Shown one piece after another: positions 46,918 to 57,208 of a stretch of DNA of 64,000 bases; within the stretch, counting starts at the first letter, position 1, and each line of letters starts with the position of its first letter. Under the pieces are notes generated by a model. That model was given only the letters and a program-made list of their open reading frames with translations. It was not told the origin of the DNA and ran no database searches. This DNA is from Bradyrhizobium cytisi (GTDB taxonomy: Bacteria > Pseudomonadota > Alphaproteobacteria > Rhizobiales > Xanthobacteraceae): contig NZ_VSSR01000013.1 of NCBI RefSeq assembly GCF_008123515.1, positions 124,001-188,000 of the forward strand, given 5' to 3'. The position numbers and the translations under genes are program-made.

Positions 46918-48219
46918 ATGCTCTGGCCCCTCTCGACCCGTCACAAACGCCTGTTCAGGCTGACATCCGCGCGATGGCAGCGGCGGGCGATCTTTCTGCT
47001 TGGCGGGATCGCCGTCGGCGCTGCGGCGGTGGCGCTGGCGCAGCTTGCCGATCTCGCCCAGCACGCCTTTGTGCTCCTTCTGGCCAAGTCGCGCTATGCC
47101 GTACTGGCGGTGACGCCGCTTGGCTTTATGCTATCGGCCTATCTGACCATCCGTCTATTCCCGAACGCGCAGGGCAGCGGCATTCCGCAGGCGATCGCCG
47201 CGCGGCATCTGACCGATCAGGCGGCGCGCGAGAGCCTGGTCTCGATCCGGATCGCGATCGGCAAGATGATCCTCACCCTGTTCGGGCTCCTGTGCGGCGG
47301 CTCCGTGGGGCGGGAAGGGCCGACCGTTCAGGTCGGCGCTTCCATCATGTTCGCGCTCGGCCGGGTCTCGCCACGCCGCCAGCCCGGGCTGATTCTGGCG
47401 GGTGCCGCCGCCGGCGTGGCCGCGGCCTTCAACACGCCGCTTGCGGGAATCGTCTTCGGCATCGAGGAGATGAGCCGCGCTTTTGAGACCCGTACATCCA
47501 GCCTCATCATTGCAGCCGTCATCGCGGCCGGCCTGACGTCGCTCGCTCTATCAGGTAATTACGCCTATTTCGGCAGCAGCGCGATGTCGCTGGCGCGTGG
47601 CGCCGACTGGCTGGCCGTTCCGCTTTGCGGCGTGGTCGGCGGCCTCGCGGGCGGCCTGTTCAGCCGCGTTGTCATTGCCATGGCGCGCGGTTTCAAGAAC
47701 CCGCTCGGACGCGCGATCAAGGGCCACCCGCTCTGGTTTGCATTTGCTTGCGGCCTCGCTGTCGCGATTTGCGGCCTGATGTCGGGCGACACGATCTATG
47801 GCACGGGTTATGTGCAGGTGAGGGAGGCGCTGGATCACGGCACGCCGCTGCCGCGAGACTTCGGGGTTCTCAAGCTCCTGGCCACCACCTTTGCCGCGAT
47901 CAGCGGTATACCGGGCGGCATCTTTTCGCCGTCGCTCGCCGTCGGCGCCGGGATCGGCAGCAATATCGCCGCGTTGTTCCACGACGCGCCGCTCGGTGCG
48001 ATCATGCTGCTCGGCATGGTCTCGTATTTCGCCGGCGTCGTGCAGGCGCCGATCACCGCCTTCGTGATCGTGACCGAGATGACGGACAATCACGGCATGG
48101 TCGTGCCGTTGATGGCGGCCGCGCTGATCGCGCATTTCGTCTCGCGGATGATCTGCGAGGAGGGTATCTATCACGCGCTCGCCAAAGGCTTCGTCGAGCG
48201 GGGCGACGCGTCCGCGTGA
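46918..48219 (+). CDS. ClC-type chloride/proton antiporter
   Basis: A 433-residue ClC protein with about ten membrane segments. Selectivity-filter motifs: GSGIP (86-90), GREGP (131-135; gating Glu133) and GIPGGIFSPSLAVGAGIG. The internal proton glutamate of antiporters matches Glu184 in FGIEEM, so it is expected to be a 2 Cl-/H+ exchanger rather than a channel. ATG 46918 was chosen; the frame is open well upstream through the DUF1330 gene, but those residues are antisense-like in composition. No CBS domains follow. It precedes hisC by 12 bp. Confidence 0.9.
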   Translation: MLWPLSTRHKRLFRLTSARWQRRAIFLLGGIAVGAAAVALAQLADLAQHAFVLLLAKSRYAVLAVTPLGFMLSAYLTIRLFPNAQGSGIPQAIAARHLTDQAARESLVSIRIAIGKMILTLFGLLCGGSVGREGPTVQVGASIMFALGRVSPRRQPGLILAGAAAGVAAAFNTPLAGIVFGIEEMSRAFETRTSSLIIAAVIAAGLTSLALSGNYAYFGSSAMSLARGADWLAVPLCGVVGGLAGGLFSRVVIAMARGFKNPLGRAIKGHPLWFAFACGLAVAICGLMSGDTIYGTGYVQVREALDHGTPLPRDFGVLKLLATTFAAISGIPGGIFSPSLAVGAGIGSNIAALFHDAPLGAIMLLGMVSYFAGVVQAPITAFVIVTEMTDNHGMVVPLMAAALIAHFVSRMICEEGIYHALAKGFVERGDASA

Positions 48220-48231
48220 GGGGGAAGCAAG

Positions 48232-49290
48232 ATGAGCCGTTTCTGGAGCAGCTTGACGCATGATTTGAAGCCCTACGTGCCGGGCGAACAGCCTCGCATC
48301 GCGGACCTGGTCAAGCTGAACACCAATGAAAACCCGCTCGGTCCCTCTCCGCGTGCGCTGGAGGCGATCCGCGACGCGGCAGCCGATACCCTGCGTCTTT
48401 ATCCGGACCCGCAGGCGACCGCGCTGCGGGCCGCCCTGGCCACCTATCATGGTGTGAGACCCGAGCAGGTGTTCGTCGGCAACGGCTCGGACGAGGTGCT
48501 GGCCCATGCCTTCGTCGCCCTGCTGAAGCATGATGCCCCGCTGCTGTTTCCCGAGATCACCTACAGTTTCTACCCGGTCTACTGCCGGCTGTTCGGCATC
48601 GCCTACGAGACCGTGCCGCTCGACCAGGCCATGCAGATCCGCATCGCCGATTACCGTCGGCCGGCCGGCGCGATCATCGTCCCAAATCCGAACGCGCCGA
48701 CGGGGATCGCGCTGTCTCGCACCGAGATCAAGACACTGCTGGAGCAGCATTCGGATGTGCCTGTCGTCGTCGACGAGGCCTATGTCGATTTCGGCGCCGA
48801 GACCGCGATTCCGCTGGTTGCGTCCCATCGGAATCTCCTGGTCGTGCAGACCATGTCCAAGTCGCGCGCGCTGGCAGGGCTACGGGTCGGATATGCGATC
48901 GGCGATGCCGATCTGATCGATGGGCTGACACGCGTGAAGGACAGCTTCAATTCCTATCCGCTCGGCCGGCCCGCTCAGGCCGGCGCCATCGCCTCGCTGG
49001 AGGACGAAGCCTATTTCCAGCAGGGCCGCGTTCGCGTGATCGAGGGCAGGGAGCGGCTGACCCGCGGACTGAAGCGAGCTGGCTTCGAGGTGCTGCCGTC
49101 CCTGGCCAACTTCGTCTTCGCGCGCCATCCCGCCCATGAGGGTGCCGTGCTCGCGGCAGCGCTGCGGGAGCGGGCGGTGATCGTTCGCCACTTTACAGCT
49201 CCCCGCATCTCGGATTTTTTGCGGATCACCGTCGGCACGGATGAGCAGATCGACCGGCTGTTGTCGGCCTTGTCGCGGATAGTGGCCTGA
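48232..49290 (+). CDS. hisC: Histidinol-phosphate aminotransferase
   Basis: A 352-residue class I/II aminotransferase. [12 protein letters not shown] at about 25-36 is the HisC substrate-binding segment; PNPNAPTG holds the asparagine that contacts PLP; DEAYVDF contains its aspartate; Lys210 in [15 protein letters not shown] is the PLP Schiff-base lysine. It converts imidazole-acetol phosphate to histidinol phosphate. GGGGAAGC precedes ATG 48232. The gene is not in a his operon here; a paralogue might exist elsewhere. Confidence 0.9.
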   Translation: MSRFWSSLTHDLKPYVPGEQPRIADLVKLNTNENPLGPSPRALEAIRDAAADTLRLYPDPQATALRAALATYHGVRPEQVFVGNGSDEVLAHAFVALLKHDAPLLFPEITYSFYPVYCRLFGIAYETVPLDQAMQIRIADYRRPAGAIIVPNPNAPTGIALSRTEIKTLLEQHSDVPVVVDEAYVDFGAETAIPLVASHRNLLVVQTMSKSRALAGLRVGYAIGDADLIDGLTRVKDSFNSYPLGRPAQAGAIASLEDEAYFQQGRVRVIEGRERLTRGLKRAGFEVLPSLANFVFARHPAHEGAVLAAALRERAVIVRHFTAPRISDFLRITVGTDEQIDRLLSALSRIVA

Positions 49291-49300
49291 CCGTGAAATC

Positions 49301-49389
49301 GTAGGGTGGCAAAGCGAAGCGTGCCCACCATCTTGATTGTGTGTTGCGAGATGGTGGGCACGGCGCAAGCGCGCCTTTGCCCACCCTAC
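49301..49389. repeat. GTAGGGTGGGC palindromic repeat, copy 2
   Basis: Ends GTAGGGTGG (49301-49309) and CCACCCTAC (49381-49389); inner arms GTGCCCACCATC (49321-49332) and GATGGTGGGCAC (49350-49361) pair perfectly. It occupies the convergent gap between hisC and the MDR gene. Confidence 0.87.
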
Positions 49390-49400
49390 GAGGCCTAAAT

Positions 49401-50414
49401 CTACCACCCCTCCAGCACGATCTTGCCGCGCGACTTGCCGCTCTCGAGCAGCGCATGCGCGCGCTTGAGGTTGGCCGCGTTGATCGTGCCAAAGGTCTGG
49501 TCGAGCGTGGTGCGCAAGACGCCCTTGTCGATGAGGTCGGCGACGTCGTTGAGCAGATGATGCTGCGCGATCATGTCAGGCGTCTGGAATGAGGAGCGCG
49601 TGAACATCGATTCCCAGTGCACCGAGATCGCCTTGCCTTTGAATGCGCTCACGGTGAACTCCGCGGGATCGTCGATCAGGCCAAACTTGCCCTGCGGCGC
49701 CATGAATTCGGCGATCGATTTGTAGTGCTGCTCGGTGAAGGTGAGGCTCGCCACTAGAGCGACCGGCGGCAGCTTCAGCTTCTCGATCTGCTCCTTCATC
49801 GGCTTGCCGTGGTCGATCACCGCATGTGCGCCGAGATCGAGGCACCATTTTTGCGACTCCGGCCGTGTTGCTGTCGCAACCACGGTGAGGCCGGTGAGGC
49901 GGCGCGCGAACTGGACAAGGATCGAGCCGACACCGCCGGCGCCGCCGGTGATCAGCAGCGTGCGCGGATCGACGCTCTTGCCGGGCACGGCGCCGAGGCG
50001 GTCGAACAGCAATTCCCACGCGGTGATGGAGGTGAGGGGAAGGGCGGCGGCCTGCGCGAACGAGAGCGACTTCGGCTTGTTGCCGACAATGCGCTCGTCG
50101 ACCAGATGGAATTCGGAGTTGGTGCCCTGGCGTTGAATCGAGCCCGCGTAAAACACCTCGTCGCCCGGCTTGAACAGCGTGACGTCGGGCCCGACCGCGT
50201 CGACCACGCCGGCCGTGTCGTAGCCCAAAATCTTGGTCTCGCCCTCGGGCGGGGCGGCGCGCTTGCGCACCTTGTAGTCGACCGGATTGGCCGAGATCGC
50301 CTTCACCGTGACGCGGATGTCGCGCCCCTTCGGTTCCGGTTTGGTGGCCTCGAAATCGATCAGCGCGTCCTGATCCTCGATCGGTAGCGATTTCTTGTAG
50401 CCGACGGCCTTCAT
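49401..50414 (-). CDS. Quinone-oxidoreductase-like MDR alcohol dehydrogenase
   Basis: A 337-residue medium-chain dehydrogenase/reductase. The N-terminal GroES-like part contains ANPVDYKVRKRAAPPEGETKILGYDTAGVV and the Rossmann part LLITGGAGGVGSILVQFARRL. The cysteine and histidine ligands of zinc-dependent members are absent, so it should be a zinc-free NADPH enzyme like quinone oxidoreductase (ZADH2 group). GGAGACAAGCC precedes ATG 50414 on the minus strand. It is divergent from an HxlR regulator gene, 121 bp away, a pairing often seen for redox-stress enzymes. Confidence 0.87.
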   Translation of the reverse strand: MKAVGYKKSLPIEDQDALIDFEATKPEPKGRDIRVTVKAISANPVDYKVRKRAAPPEGETKILGYDTAGVVDAVGPDVTLFKPGDEVFYAGSIQRQGTNSEFHLVDERIVGNKPKSLSFAQAAALPLTSITAWELLFDRLGAVPGKSVDPRTLLITGGAGGVGSILVQFARRLTGLTVVATATRPESQKWCLDLGAHAVIDHGKPMKEQIEKLKLPPVALVASLTFTEQHYKSIAEFMAPQGKFGLIDDPAEFTVSAFKGKAISVHWESMFTRSSFQTPDMIAQHHLLNDVADLIDKGVLRTTLDQTFGTINAANLKRAHALLESGKSRGKIVLEGW

Positions 50415-50474
50415 GGCTTGTCTCCATCAGATGGCGTATTCGCCTGCCGCTCTAACTGTCGCCCTGGCTCCCAT

Positions 50475-50520
50475 TTGGCAAGTACTGTAAATTCGGGGAT
50501 ATAGTCCCTGTATGGATACT
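50475..50520 (+). promoter_or_regulatory. Candidate promoter/operator between the MDR and HxlR genes
   Basis: TTGGCA (50475-50480) with GATATA (50498-50503, 17-nt spacer) or TATAGT (50500-50505) could form the hxlR-side promoter. An imperfect dyad spans 50481-50520: AGTACTGTAAA on one side and CTGTATGGATACT on the other around GGGGATATAGTCCC. Overlap of dyad and promoter fits autoregulation; by eye only. Confidence 0.3.
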
Positions 50521-50535
50521 ATTGGGAAAGCACGC

Positions 50536-50922
50536 ATGAAACGACGAGATTTTACCCGTCGTCCCGGCTGCTCGGTCGAGGCGACGCTGGATCTGATCGA
50601 CGGCAAGTGGAAGGGCGTGATCCTCTATCACCTCCAGAACGGTACCCAGCGCTTTGGCGAACTGCGTCGCATGATGCCCGGCATCACCCAGCGCATGCTG
50701 ACAAAACAGCTTCGCGCGCTGGAGGAGGACAAGCTTGTCATCCGCAAGGTCTATGCCGAAGTGCCGCCGCGGGTGGAATACACGCTGTCTGAACTCGGCG
50801 AAAGCTTGCGCCCAGTGATCGACACTCTGAAAGCGTGGGGTGAGGGCCATCAGGAGCGGCTGTCCTGCGCGCCGGCGGCTAAGGTCGAGCCCGTCGTCAA
50901 GAAGCCGAAGCGCGCTGCTTAA
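50536..50922 (+). CDS. HxlR family winged-helix transcriptional regulator
   Basis: A 128-residue HxlR/DUF24 regulator. The motif RRPGCSVEATLDLIDGKWKG carries the conserved cysteine used for redox or electrophile sensing in relatives; the recognition region is RFGELRRMMPGITQRMLTKQLRALE and the wing VPPRVEYTLSELGESL. ATG 50536 is chosen because GGGAAAG lies just upstream and the promoter dyad falls before it; ATG 50512 would add eight residues. It probably controls the divergent quinone oxidoreductase-like gene. A basic tail (KKPKRAA) ends the protein. Confidence 0.87.
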   Translation: MKRRDFTRRPGCSVEATLDLIDGKWKGVILYHLQNGTQRFGELRRMMPGITQRMLTKQLRALEEDKLVIRKVYAEVPPRVEYTLSELGESLRPVIDTLKAWGEGHQERLSCAPAAKVEPVVKKPKRAA

Positions 50923-50923
50923 C

Positions 50924-50952
50924 TTCCGGGAGCGGCCACGCCGCCCCCGGAA
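50924..50952. terminator. Bidirectional hairpin between hxlR and the porin gene
   Basis: Outer stem TTCCGGG (50924-50930)/CCCGGAA (50946-50952) and inner stem GCGG/CCGC. It sits in a 39-bp convergent gap and could end both transcripts, although neither side has a strong T tract. Confidence 0.5.
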
Positions 50953-50961
50953 TTGATCGCG

Positions 50962-52578
50962 TCAGAAGGCGAACTGCGTGCGCATTGCCACGGCGTCGAA
51001 GTTCGAGCCCGTATTCGCGAATGCAGTCGGCGGCAGCGTCTGTTTGGAGACGGTGCCATGCAGGTAATCGAGCATGAAGCGGATGTTACCGTTGACGTAC
51101 CAGTTGAGCGCAAGCGTGTAGACGTTCTGGCGCCCACCCGCGACGCCGTTGGCGCTCGCAAGCTGATCATTGAGGTCGATCGTCGAGAAGCGTCCCGCGA
51201 TTTCCCACGCGCCCCAGCCGCCGCCGTCGAGCGAGAACGGATGCGCCGGCTTGACGCCGTTATAAGCGGCGTTGGCAGCGTTGTAAGTGTGAGTCTCGCC
51301 CGTCAGCACGTAGCCGGCCTGCGCGTAACCGCCCTGGAATTTCAGGCTCGGCGCGCCGACCAGTGGCACGCCGGTATTGGCGGTGCGGTCGACATTGTAC
51401 CAGAAATACTCGCCCTGGAGGATCAGCGGTCCGTAGGTCGCGGCCGCCTCTACGCTGTAGACCTGAGCGCCCGAGACATTGGCAATCGCACCGGTCGACA
51501 CCAGCGTCGTCGGGTCGAGACGCAATTCCGGACGGTCGCTGAGCGTGACTGTCTGCGTGTTGGCAATGAGATTGCGCGGCGGCTGGATCAGCCATTGCGC
51601 GTCGGCGCCGATATGCACCGAGTAGTCCTTGCCGCTGATCGGGTTGCCGGCAATACGCGCCACCGCGCCATATTGCTCGCTCGTTCCCGCCGGTGCCGCG
51701 CTCGAGGCGGAATGAATCGCGCCGGTCGACGGTCCCGTGACATAGCCGCCGATCCAGAGCTGGTCGTTGAACCAGCGCGCGCCCGCCGCGGAGCGGAAGT
51801 CGCCTGCAGCGATGTTGGTCGCGACCACGCCGGGCGAGGCGCGCTCCATGAACATGATGTCGTTGGAGCTCGTGGCTTCGTCCAACGTGTACGGCAGGTC
51901 CATGATGCCGGCCTCGATGGCCATCCGGCCGCCGAACGGCTTCAGGCCGGTGTAGCTGAGATAGGCATTCTCCAGGCCGGAGACGCCGCCGCCCGGCAGC
52001 GAGCCGGGCGCTGCGCCGCCAAAACCGTCGGACGAGCCGCCGAAGTCGTAGACCAGCGCGAAATTCCAGTCGTTGAAGAATTTGCCGGCGAGGCCAATGC
52101 GTGCGCGACGGACATTCTCGCCGCTGTCGAGCTTCTGCGGGACGGTTGACGCCGTGTTGGGACGATAGTCGTAGCCGCCGACATCCCAGTGGACGCGGCC
52201 GGTGATGGCAACGCAGTTCGCCCCGTCGGATGTGCAGATGGTCGGCCGGTTGTTCGGCATCGTCACGATCACGCCGGCTGTCGGCGGCGCGCCCTTGACC
52301 GGAAACGCCGCATTGGCATTGGCCACGACGGCCTTCGCCTCGGAGCGTGCTTCGGCTTTCGCTTCAGCCTTCGCCTCCGCTCTGGCTTTCGCGGCGGCCG
52401 CCGTGTTCGCGGCAGTCTGGTTCTGGAGCTTGTCGAGCTTCTGCTCCAGCATCTTCAGCTGCTGCTTCAGGAGCGCGATCTCCTGATCGCTGTTGCTTGC
52501 CGATTGGGCCTGGGCCTGCGAGCCCGCCAGCGCACCGGCGAGACCAATCGCCGCGGCTGTTATTCTTGTCCTGCTCAC
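50962..52578 (-). CDS. Outer-membrane porin of the OprO/OprP-like superfamily
   Basis: A 538-residue protein read from GTG 52578, which has GGAG upstream and begins a signal peptide (SRTRITAAAIGLAGALAGS, cleavage after AQA). Residues about 30-55 form a short coiled coil (DQEIALLKQQLKMLEQKLDKL), then Ala/Lys/Glu-rich AEAKAEAKAEARSEAKA, then a beta-rich domain with alternating hydrophobic strands that ends in phenylalanine (TQFAF), the outer-membrane assembly signal. The architecture matches phosphate-selective OprO/P-like porins; selectivity here is unknown. The frame is open 35 codons further upstream but without a good start. Confidence 0.83.
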   Translation of the reverse strand: MSRTRITAAAIGLAGALAGSQAQAQSASNSDQEIALLKQQLKMLEQKLDKLQNQTAANTAAAAKARAEAKAEAKAEARSEAKAVVANANAAFPVKGAPPTAGVIVTMPNNRPTICTSDGANCVAITGRVHWDVGGYDYRPNTASTVPQKLDSGENVRRARIGLAGKFFNDWNFALVYDFGGSSDGFGGAAPGSLPGGGVSGLENAYLSYTGLKPFGGRMAIEAGIMDLPYTLDEATSSNDIMFMERASPGVVATNIAAGDFRSAAGARWFNDQLWIGGYVTGPSTGAIHSASSAAPAGTSEQYGAVARIAGNPISGKDYSVHIGADAQWLIQPPRNLIANTQTVTLSDRPELRLDPTTLVSTGAIANVSGAQVYSVEAAATYGPLILQGEYFWYNVDRTANTGVPLVGAPSLKFQGGYAQAGYVLTGETHTYNAANAAYNGVKPAHPFSLDGGGWGAWEIAGRFSTIDLNDQLASANGVAGGRQNVYTLALNWYVNGNIRFMLDYLHGTVSKQTLPPTAFANTGSNFDAVAMRTQFAF

Positions 52579-52891
52579 GTCATGACTCCATCGTTTGACG
52601 ATCTTCCCCAAGTCGTAACGGGAGAGCCTAAGAACGATCGATGACTGCCCCGCGACGCTACGCTCCGGTTGCGTGGTTCCCACTGGTGCAAATTCGTCGC
52701 AACCGAATCCACCGCGGCATAGAATGCTGGATGATGCGCGTCATGCCAATCTGTCGCGCCAGGCGGCTTGCGATTTTGCACGAAGGCTTGCAGGCCGGAC
52801 ACACCGGGACAGGGCCGAATATTGCCGCCCGGCGCCCTTCTATTGGGGGGCGAACGCGCCTATATTCTGGCGTCTTTTCCAAGAGGTAGGA
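52579..52891. other. Divergent gap between the porin and protease genes
   Basis: A 313-bp gap holding the promoters of both divergent genes. No gene and no strong hairpin is seen; an imperfect dyad ATGATGCGCGTCAT lies near 52732-52745. No promoter hexamers could be assigned reliably. Confidence 0.4.
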
Positions 52892-54294
<1,403 letters not shown>

Positions 54295-54298
<4 letters not shown>

Positions 54299-55629
54299 GT
54301 CCGAAGCGACCACAGGAGACGCCAACTCTCTTTGCCGCGGCGGGGCTCGATCACGACGCCCCGCATCCGCTGCCGGACCGGCTGCGGCCGCGCGCGCTGT
54401 CGGAGGTCGTCGGCCAGGATCACATCCTCGGCCCCGACGGCGCGCTGACGCGCATGCTGGAGACGCGCACGCTCGGTTCGCTGGTGTTTTGGGGGCCGCC
54501 CGGCACCGGCAAGACCACGGTGGCGCGGCTGTTGGCGGATGCGACCGATCTGCATTTCGAGCAGATCTCGGCTGTGTTCTCCGGCGTCGCGGACTTGAAG
54601 AAAGCATTCGACGCCGCGCGTGCCCGTCGCGAGATGGGCAAGGGTACGCTCTTGTTCGTCGACGAGGTGCATCGCTTCAACCGCGCACAGCAGGATTCGT
54701 TTCTGCCGGTGATGGAGGACGGCACCGTCGTCATGGTCGGCGCCACCACCGAAAACCCGTCCTTCGAGCTCAATGCGGCGCTTCTGTCCCGCGCGCGCGT
54801 CCTGGTGTTTCGCTCGCTCGACGCTGCCGCGATCGAAAAACTGTTCGCGCATGCCGAGGAGGTCGAGGGCCGCAAGTTGCCGCTCGATGAAGAGGCGCGC
54901 GCAGTGCTGGTGCGCATGGCCGATGGCGACGGCCGCGCGGCGCTCACGCTTGCCGAAGAGGTCTGGCGCTCGGCGCGGGCGGACGAGATGTTCAATGCCG
55001 CGCAGTTGCAGGACATCCTGCAACGCCGCGCGCCGATCTACGACAAGTCGGCCGACGGCCATTACAATCTGATCTCGGCGCTGCATAAATCGGTGCGCGG
55101 CTCCGATCCCGATGCCGCACTCTACTATCTCGCGCGGATGTTAGACGCCGGCGAGGATCCGCTGTTCCTGGCGCGTCGCGTGGTGCGCATGGCGGTCGAG
55201 GACATCGGCCTTGCCGATCCGCAGGCGCTCGTCATCGCCAATGCCGCCAAGGACGCCTTCGATTTCCTCGGCCATCCCGAGGGCGAGCTCGCGATCGCGC
55301 AGGCCGTGGTCTATCTCGCCACCGCGCCGAAATCGAACGCGGTCTATACCGCTTTCGGCACGGCGATGCAGGTCGCCAAACAGGCCGGCTCGCTGCTGCC
55401 GCCCAAGCACATCCTGAACTCGCCGACCAAGCTGATGAAGTCGGAGGGCTACGGCGCAGCTTACGAATACGACCACGACGCCCCCGACGCCTTCTCCGGC
55501 CAGGACTACTTCCCGGAAGCCTTGGGCCGCCAGACCTTCTACGACCCGCCCGAGCGCGGTTTCGAGCGGGAGATCCGCAAGCGGCTGGATTACTGGGCCA
55601 AGCTGCGCAAGGAGCGGGGCTCGCGCTAG
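54295..55629 (+). CDS. rarA: Replication-associated recombination protein A (RarA/MgsA)
   Basis: A 444-residue AAA+ ATPase of the clamp-loader superclass. Walker A GPPGTGKTT near 66, Walker B LFVDEVHRF near 119-127, sensor 1 GATTENPSFELN, and the C-terminal tetramerisation region with DPDAALYYLARMLDAGEDP. RarA acts at stalled replication forks with SSB. It overlaps the protease gene by four bases, so the two are translationally coupled though functionally unrelated. Confidence 0.93.
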
Positions 55630-55681
55630 AATCGGCCATTTCGCCGTGACGGGAGCCGGCTTTTAGGGTACGCAGGCAACC

Positions 55682-56896
55682 ATGAGCCGCCGTATCAAGA
55701 GAACCAATCAAGAGCCCCGCTCGCGCGACGAGCGCAAGGAATCGCGTCCGTTCAAGGCGCGTAGCGCGAACAAGGCTGGGCCGCGTCCAGGCAGGAAGCT
55801 TGGCGCCAAGCCGCCGCGCTTTGCGGGCGAGCGCGCCGAGCGGCGGCCGCCCAAAGCGGAGCTGGAGCAGGCCGCGCCGGTAAAGCCGGTCGAGGTGCTG
55901 CTGCCGACCAAGGTTCAGACCGTCAAGGTGACGGCCGATGAGAACAACATGCGCGTCGATCGCTTTCTCGAAGCGCGCTTTCCCGGCCTGTCGTTCTCCC
56001 ACATCCAGCGCGTTGTTCGCAAAGGCGAGCTGCGCGTCGACGGCAAGCGCGTCGACAGCAAGGACCGGCTTGAGGAGGGACAGAGCGTCCGCATTCCGCC
56101 GCTGAAGCTCGATACGCCGAAGGCGGTGGGCGAGCTGTCGGAGGCTGCGCAAAAGACCCTTGCCGCGCTGAAGGAGATGACGATCTACGAGGATGACGAC
56201 GTCCTCGTGCTGAACAAGCCCGCTGGCCTCGCGGTGCAGGGCGGCTCGGGCATGACGCGGCACATCGACCAGATGCTGGAGGTGATGCGCGATTCCAAGG
56301 GCCAGAAGCCGCGGCTCGTCCACCGTATCGACAGGGAAACGTCGGGCTGTCTTTTGATCGCCAAGACGCGTTTTGCCGCCTCGCATCTGACCGGCGCGTT
56401 CCGCTCGCGCTCGGCACGGAAAACCTATTGGGCGCTGGTGCCGGGCCTGCCGAAGCCGAAGCAGGGCCGCATCTCGACTTTCCTTGCGAAGGAGGAGAGC
56501 GAGGACGACACCATCATGCGCATCGCCCAGCATGGCGACGAGGGCGCGAGCCACGCGGTGACGTACTACGCGGTGGTCGAGACCGCCGGCAACAAGCTGA
56601 CCTGGGTGTCGCTGAAGCCGGTGACGGGGCGCACCCACCAGCTCCGCGCCCACATGGAGCATATCGGCCATCCCATCGTCGGCGATCCCAAATATTTCAA
56701 CATCGAGAACTGGCAGCTGCCGGGCGGCCTGCAAAACCGGCTGCACCTGCTTGCGCGCCGGATCGTCATCCCGCACCCGCGCGGCGGCGTCATCGATGCC
56801 ACCGCGCCGCTGCCGCCGCACATGCAGCAGTCGTGGAATCTGCTTGGGCTGGACGCGAGCCGGTTCGATCCGATCGAGAACGCGCCGGAGGAGTAG
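55682..56896 (+). CDS. RluA-family pseudouridine synthase (RluC/RluD-like)
   Basis: A 404-residue protein. Residues 1-75 are a basic, disordered-looking extension rich in Arg, Lys and Pro. The S4 RNA-binding domain spans about 85-140 (MRVDRFLEARFPGLSF, VRKGELRVDGKRV). The catalytic motif HRIDRETSG places the nucleophile at Asp217; YLALVPG-like and GRTHQLRAHMEHIGHPIVGD follow. Family members make pseudouridines in 23S rRNA; the exact sites (RluC versus RluD type) are not certain. It follows rarA by 52 bp. Confidence 0.9.
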   Translation: MSRRIKRTNQEPRSRDERKESRPFKARSANKAGPRPGRKLGAKPPRFAGERAERRPPKAELEQAAPVKPVEVLLPTKVQTVKVTADENNMRVDRFLEARFPGLSFSHIQRVVRKGELRVDGKRVDSKDRLEEGQSVRIPPLKLDTPKAVGELSEAAQKTLAALKEMTIYEDDDVLVLNKPAGLAVQGGSGMTRHIDQMLEVMRDSKGQKPRLVHRIDRETSGCLLIAKTRFAASHLTGAFRSRSARKTYWALVPGLPKPKQGRISTFLAKEESEDDTIMRIAQHGDEGASHAVTYYAVVETAGNKLTWVSLKPVTGRTHQLRAHMEHIGHPIVGDPKYFNIENWQLPGGLQNRLHLLARRIVIPHPRGGVIDATAPLPPHMQQSWNLLGLDASRFDPIENAPEE

Positions 56897-56914
56897 GGAG
56901 CGCTGCTAGCCACA

Positions 56915-57031
56915 GTCATCGCCCGCGAAGAAGGCGGGCGATCCAGTATTCCAGAGGCCGGCCTTAGCGAGCTCGCTCTCATCACATCCGCCGCGGAGTA
57001 CTGGATGCCCCGCCTGCGCGGGGCATGACAG
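56915..57031. repeat. Dispersed palindromic repeat, copy 2
   Basis: A 117-bp element closely matching that at 4530-4643, from GTCATCGCCCGCGAAGAAGG to CGCGGGGCATGACAG. It lies 19 bp past the stop of the pseudouridine synthase gene. Ends pair internally (GCCCGC.../...GGGC and CCCCGCC...GGGG). Confidence 0.82.
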
Positions 57032-57141
57032 CGGTGATTATGGTTGCGACCGAAAGCCAGCCTCTCAATTCCGAAACTGCTCCAAAAACGTCCGCCACAA
57101 TGCCCGCAAGTTCCCTCATGCCCGCTCGCTTTATCGGCCGC

Positions 57142-57177
57142 CGATCTTACCTTAAAAGCCGATCTTACTTCAAAAGC
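57142..57177. repeat. 18-bp imperfect tandem repeat upstream of the ATP12 gene
   Basis: CGATCTTACCTTAAAAGC (57142-57159) is followed directly by CGATCTTACTTCAAAAGC (57160-57177), with two differences. It is AT-rich and 31 bp before the start codon, where it could affect the promoter or translation. Confidence 0.8.
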
Positions 57178-57208
57178 CTGCATTCAGCGGCGGAGACCGA
57201 AAACTCAC

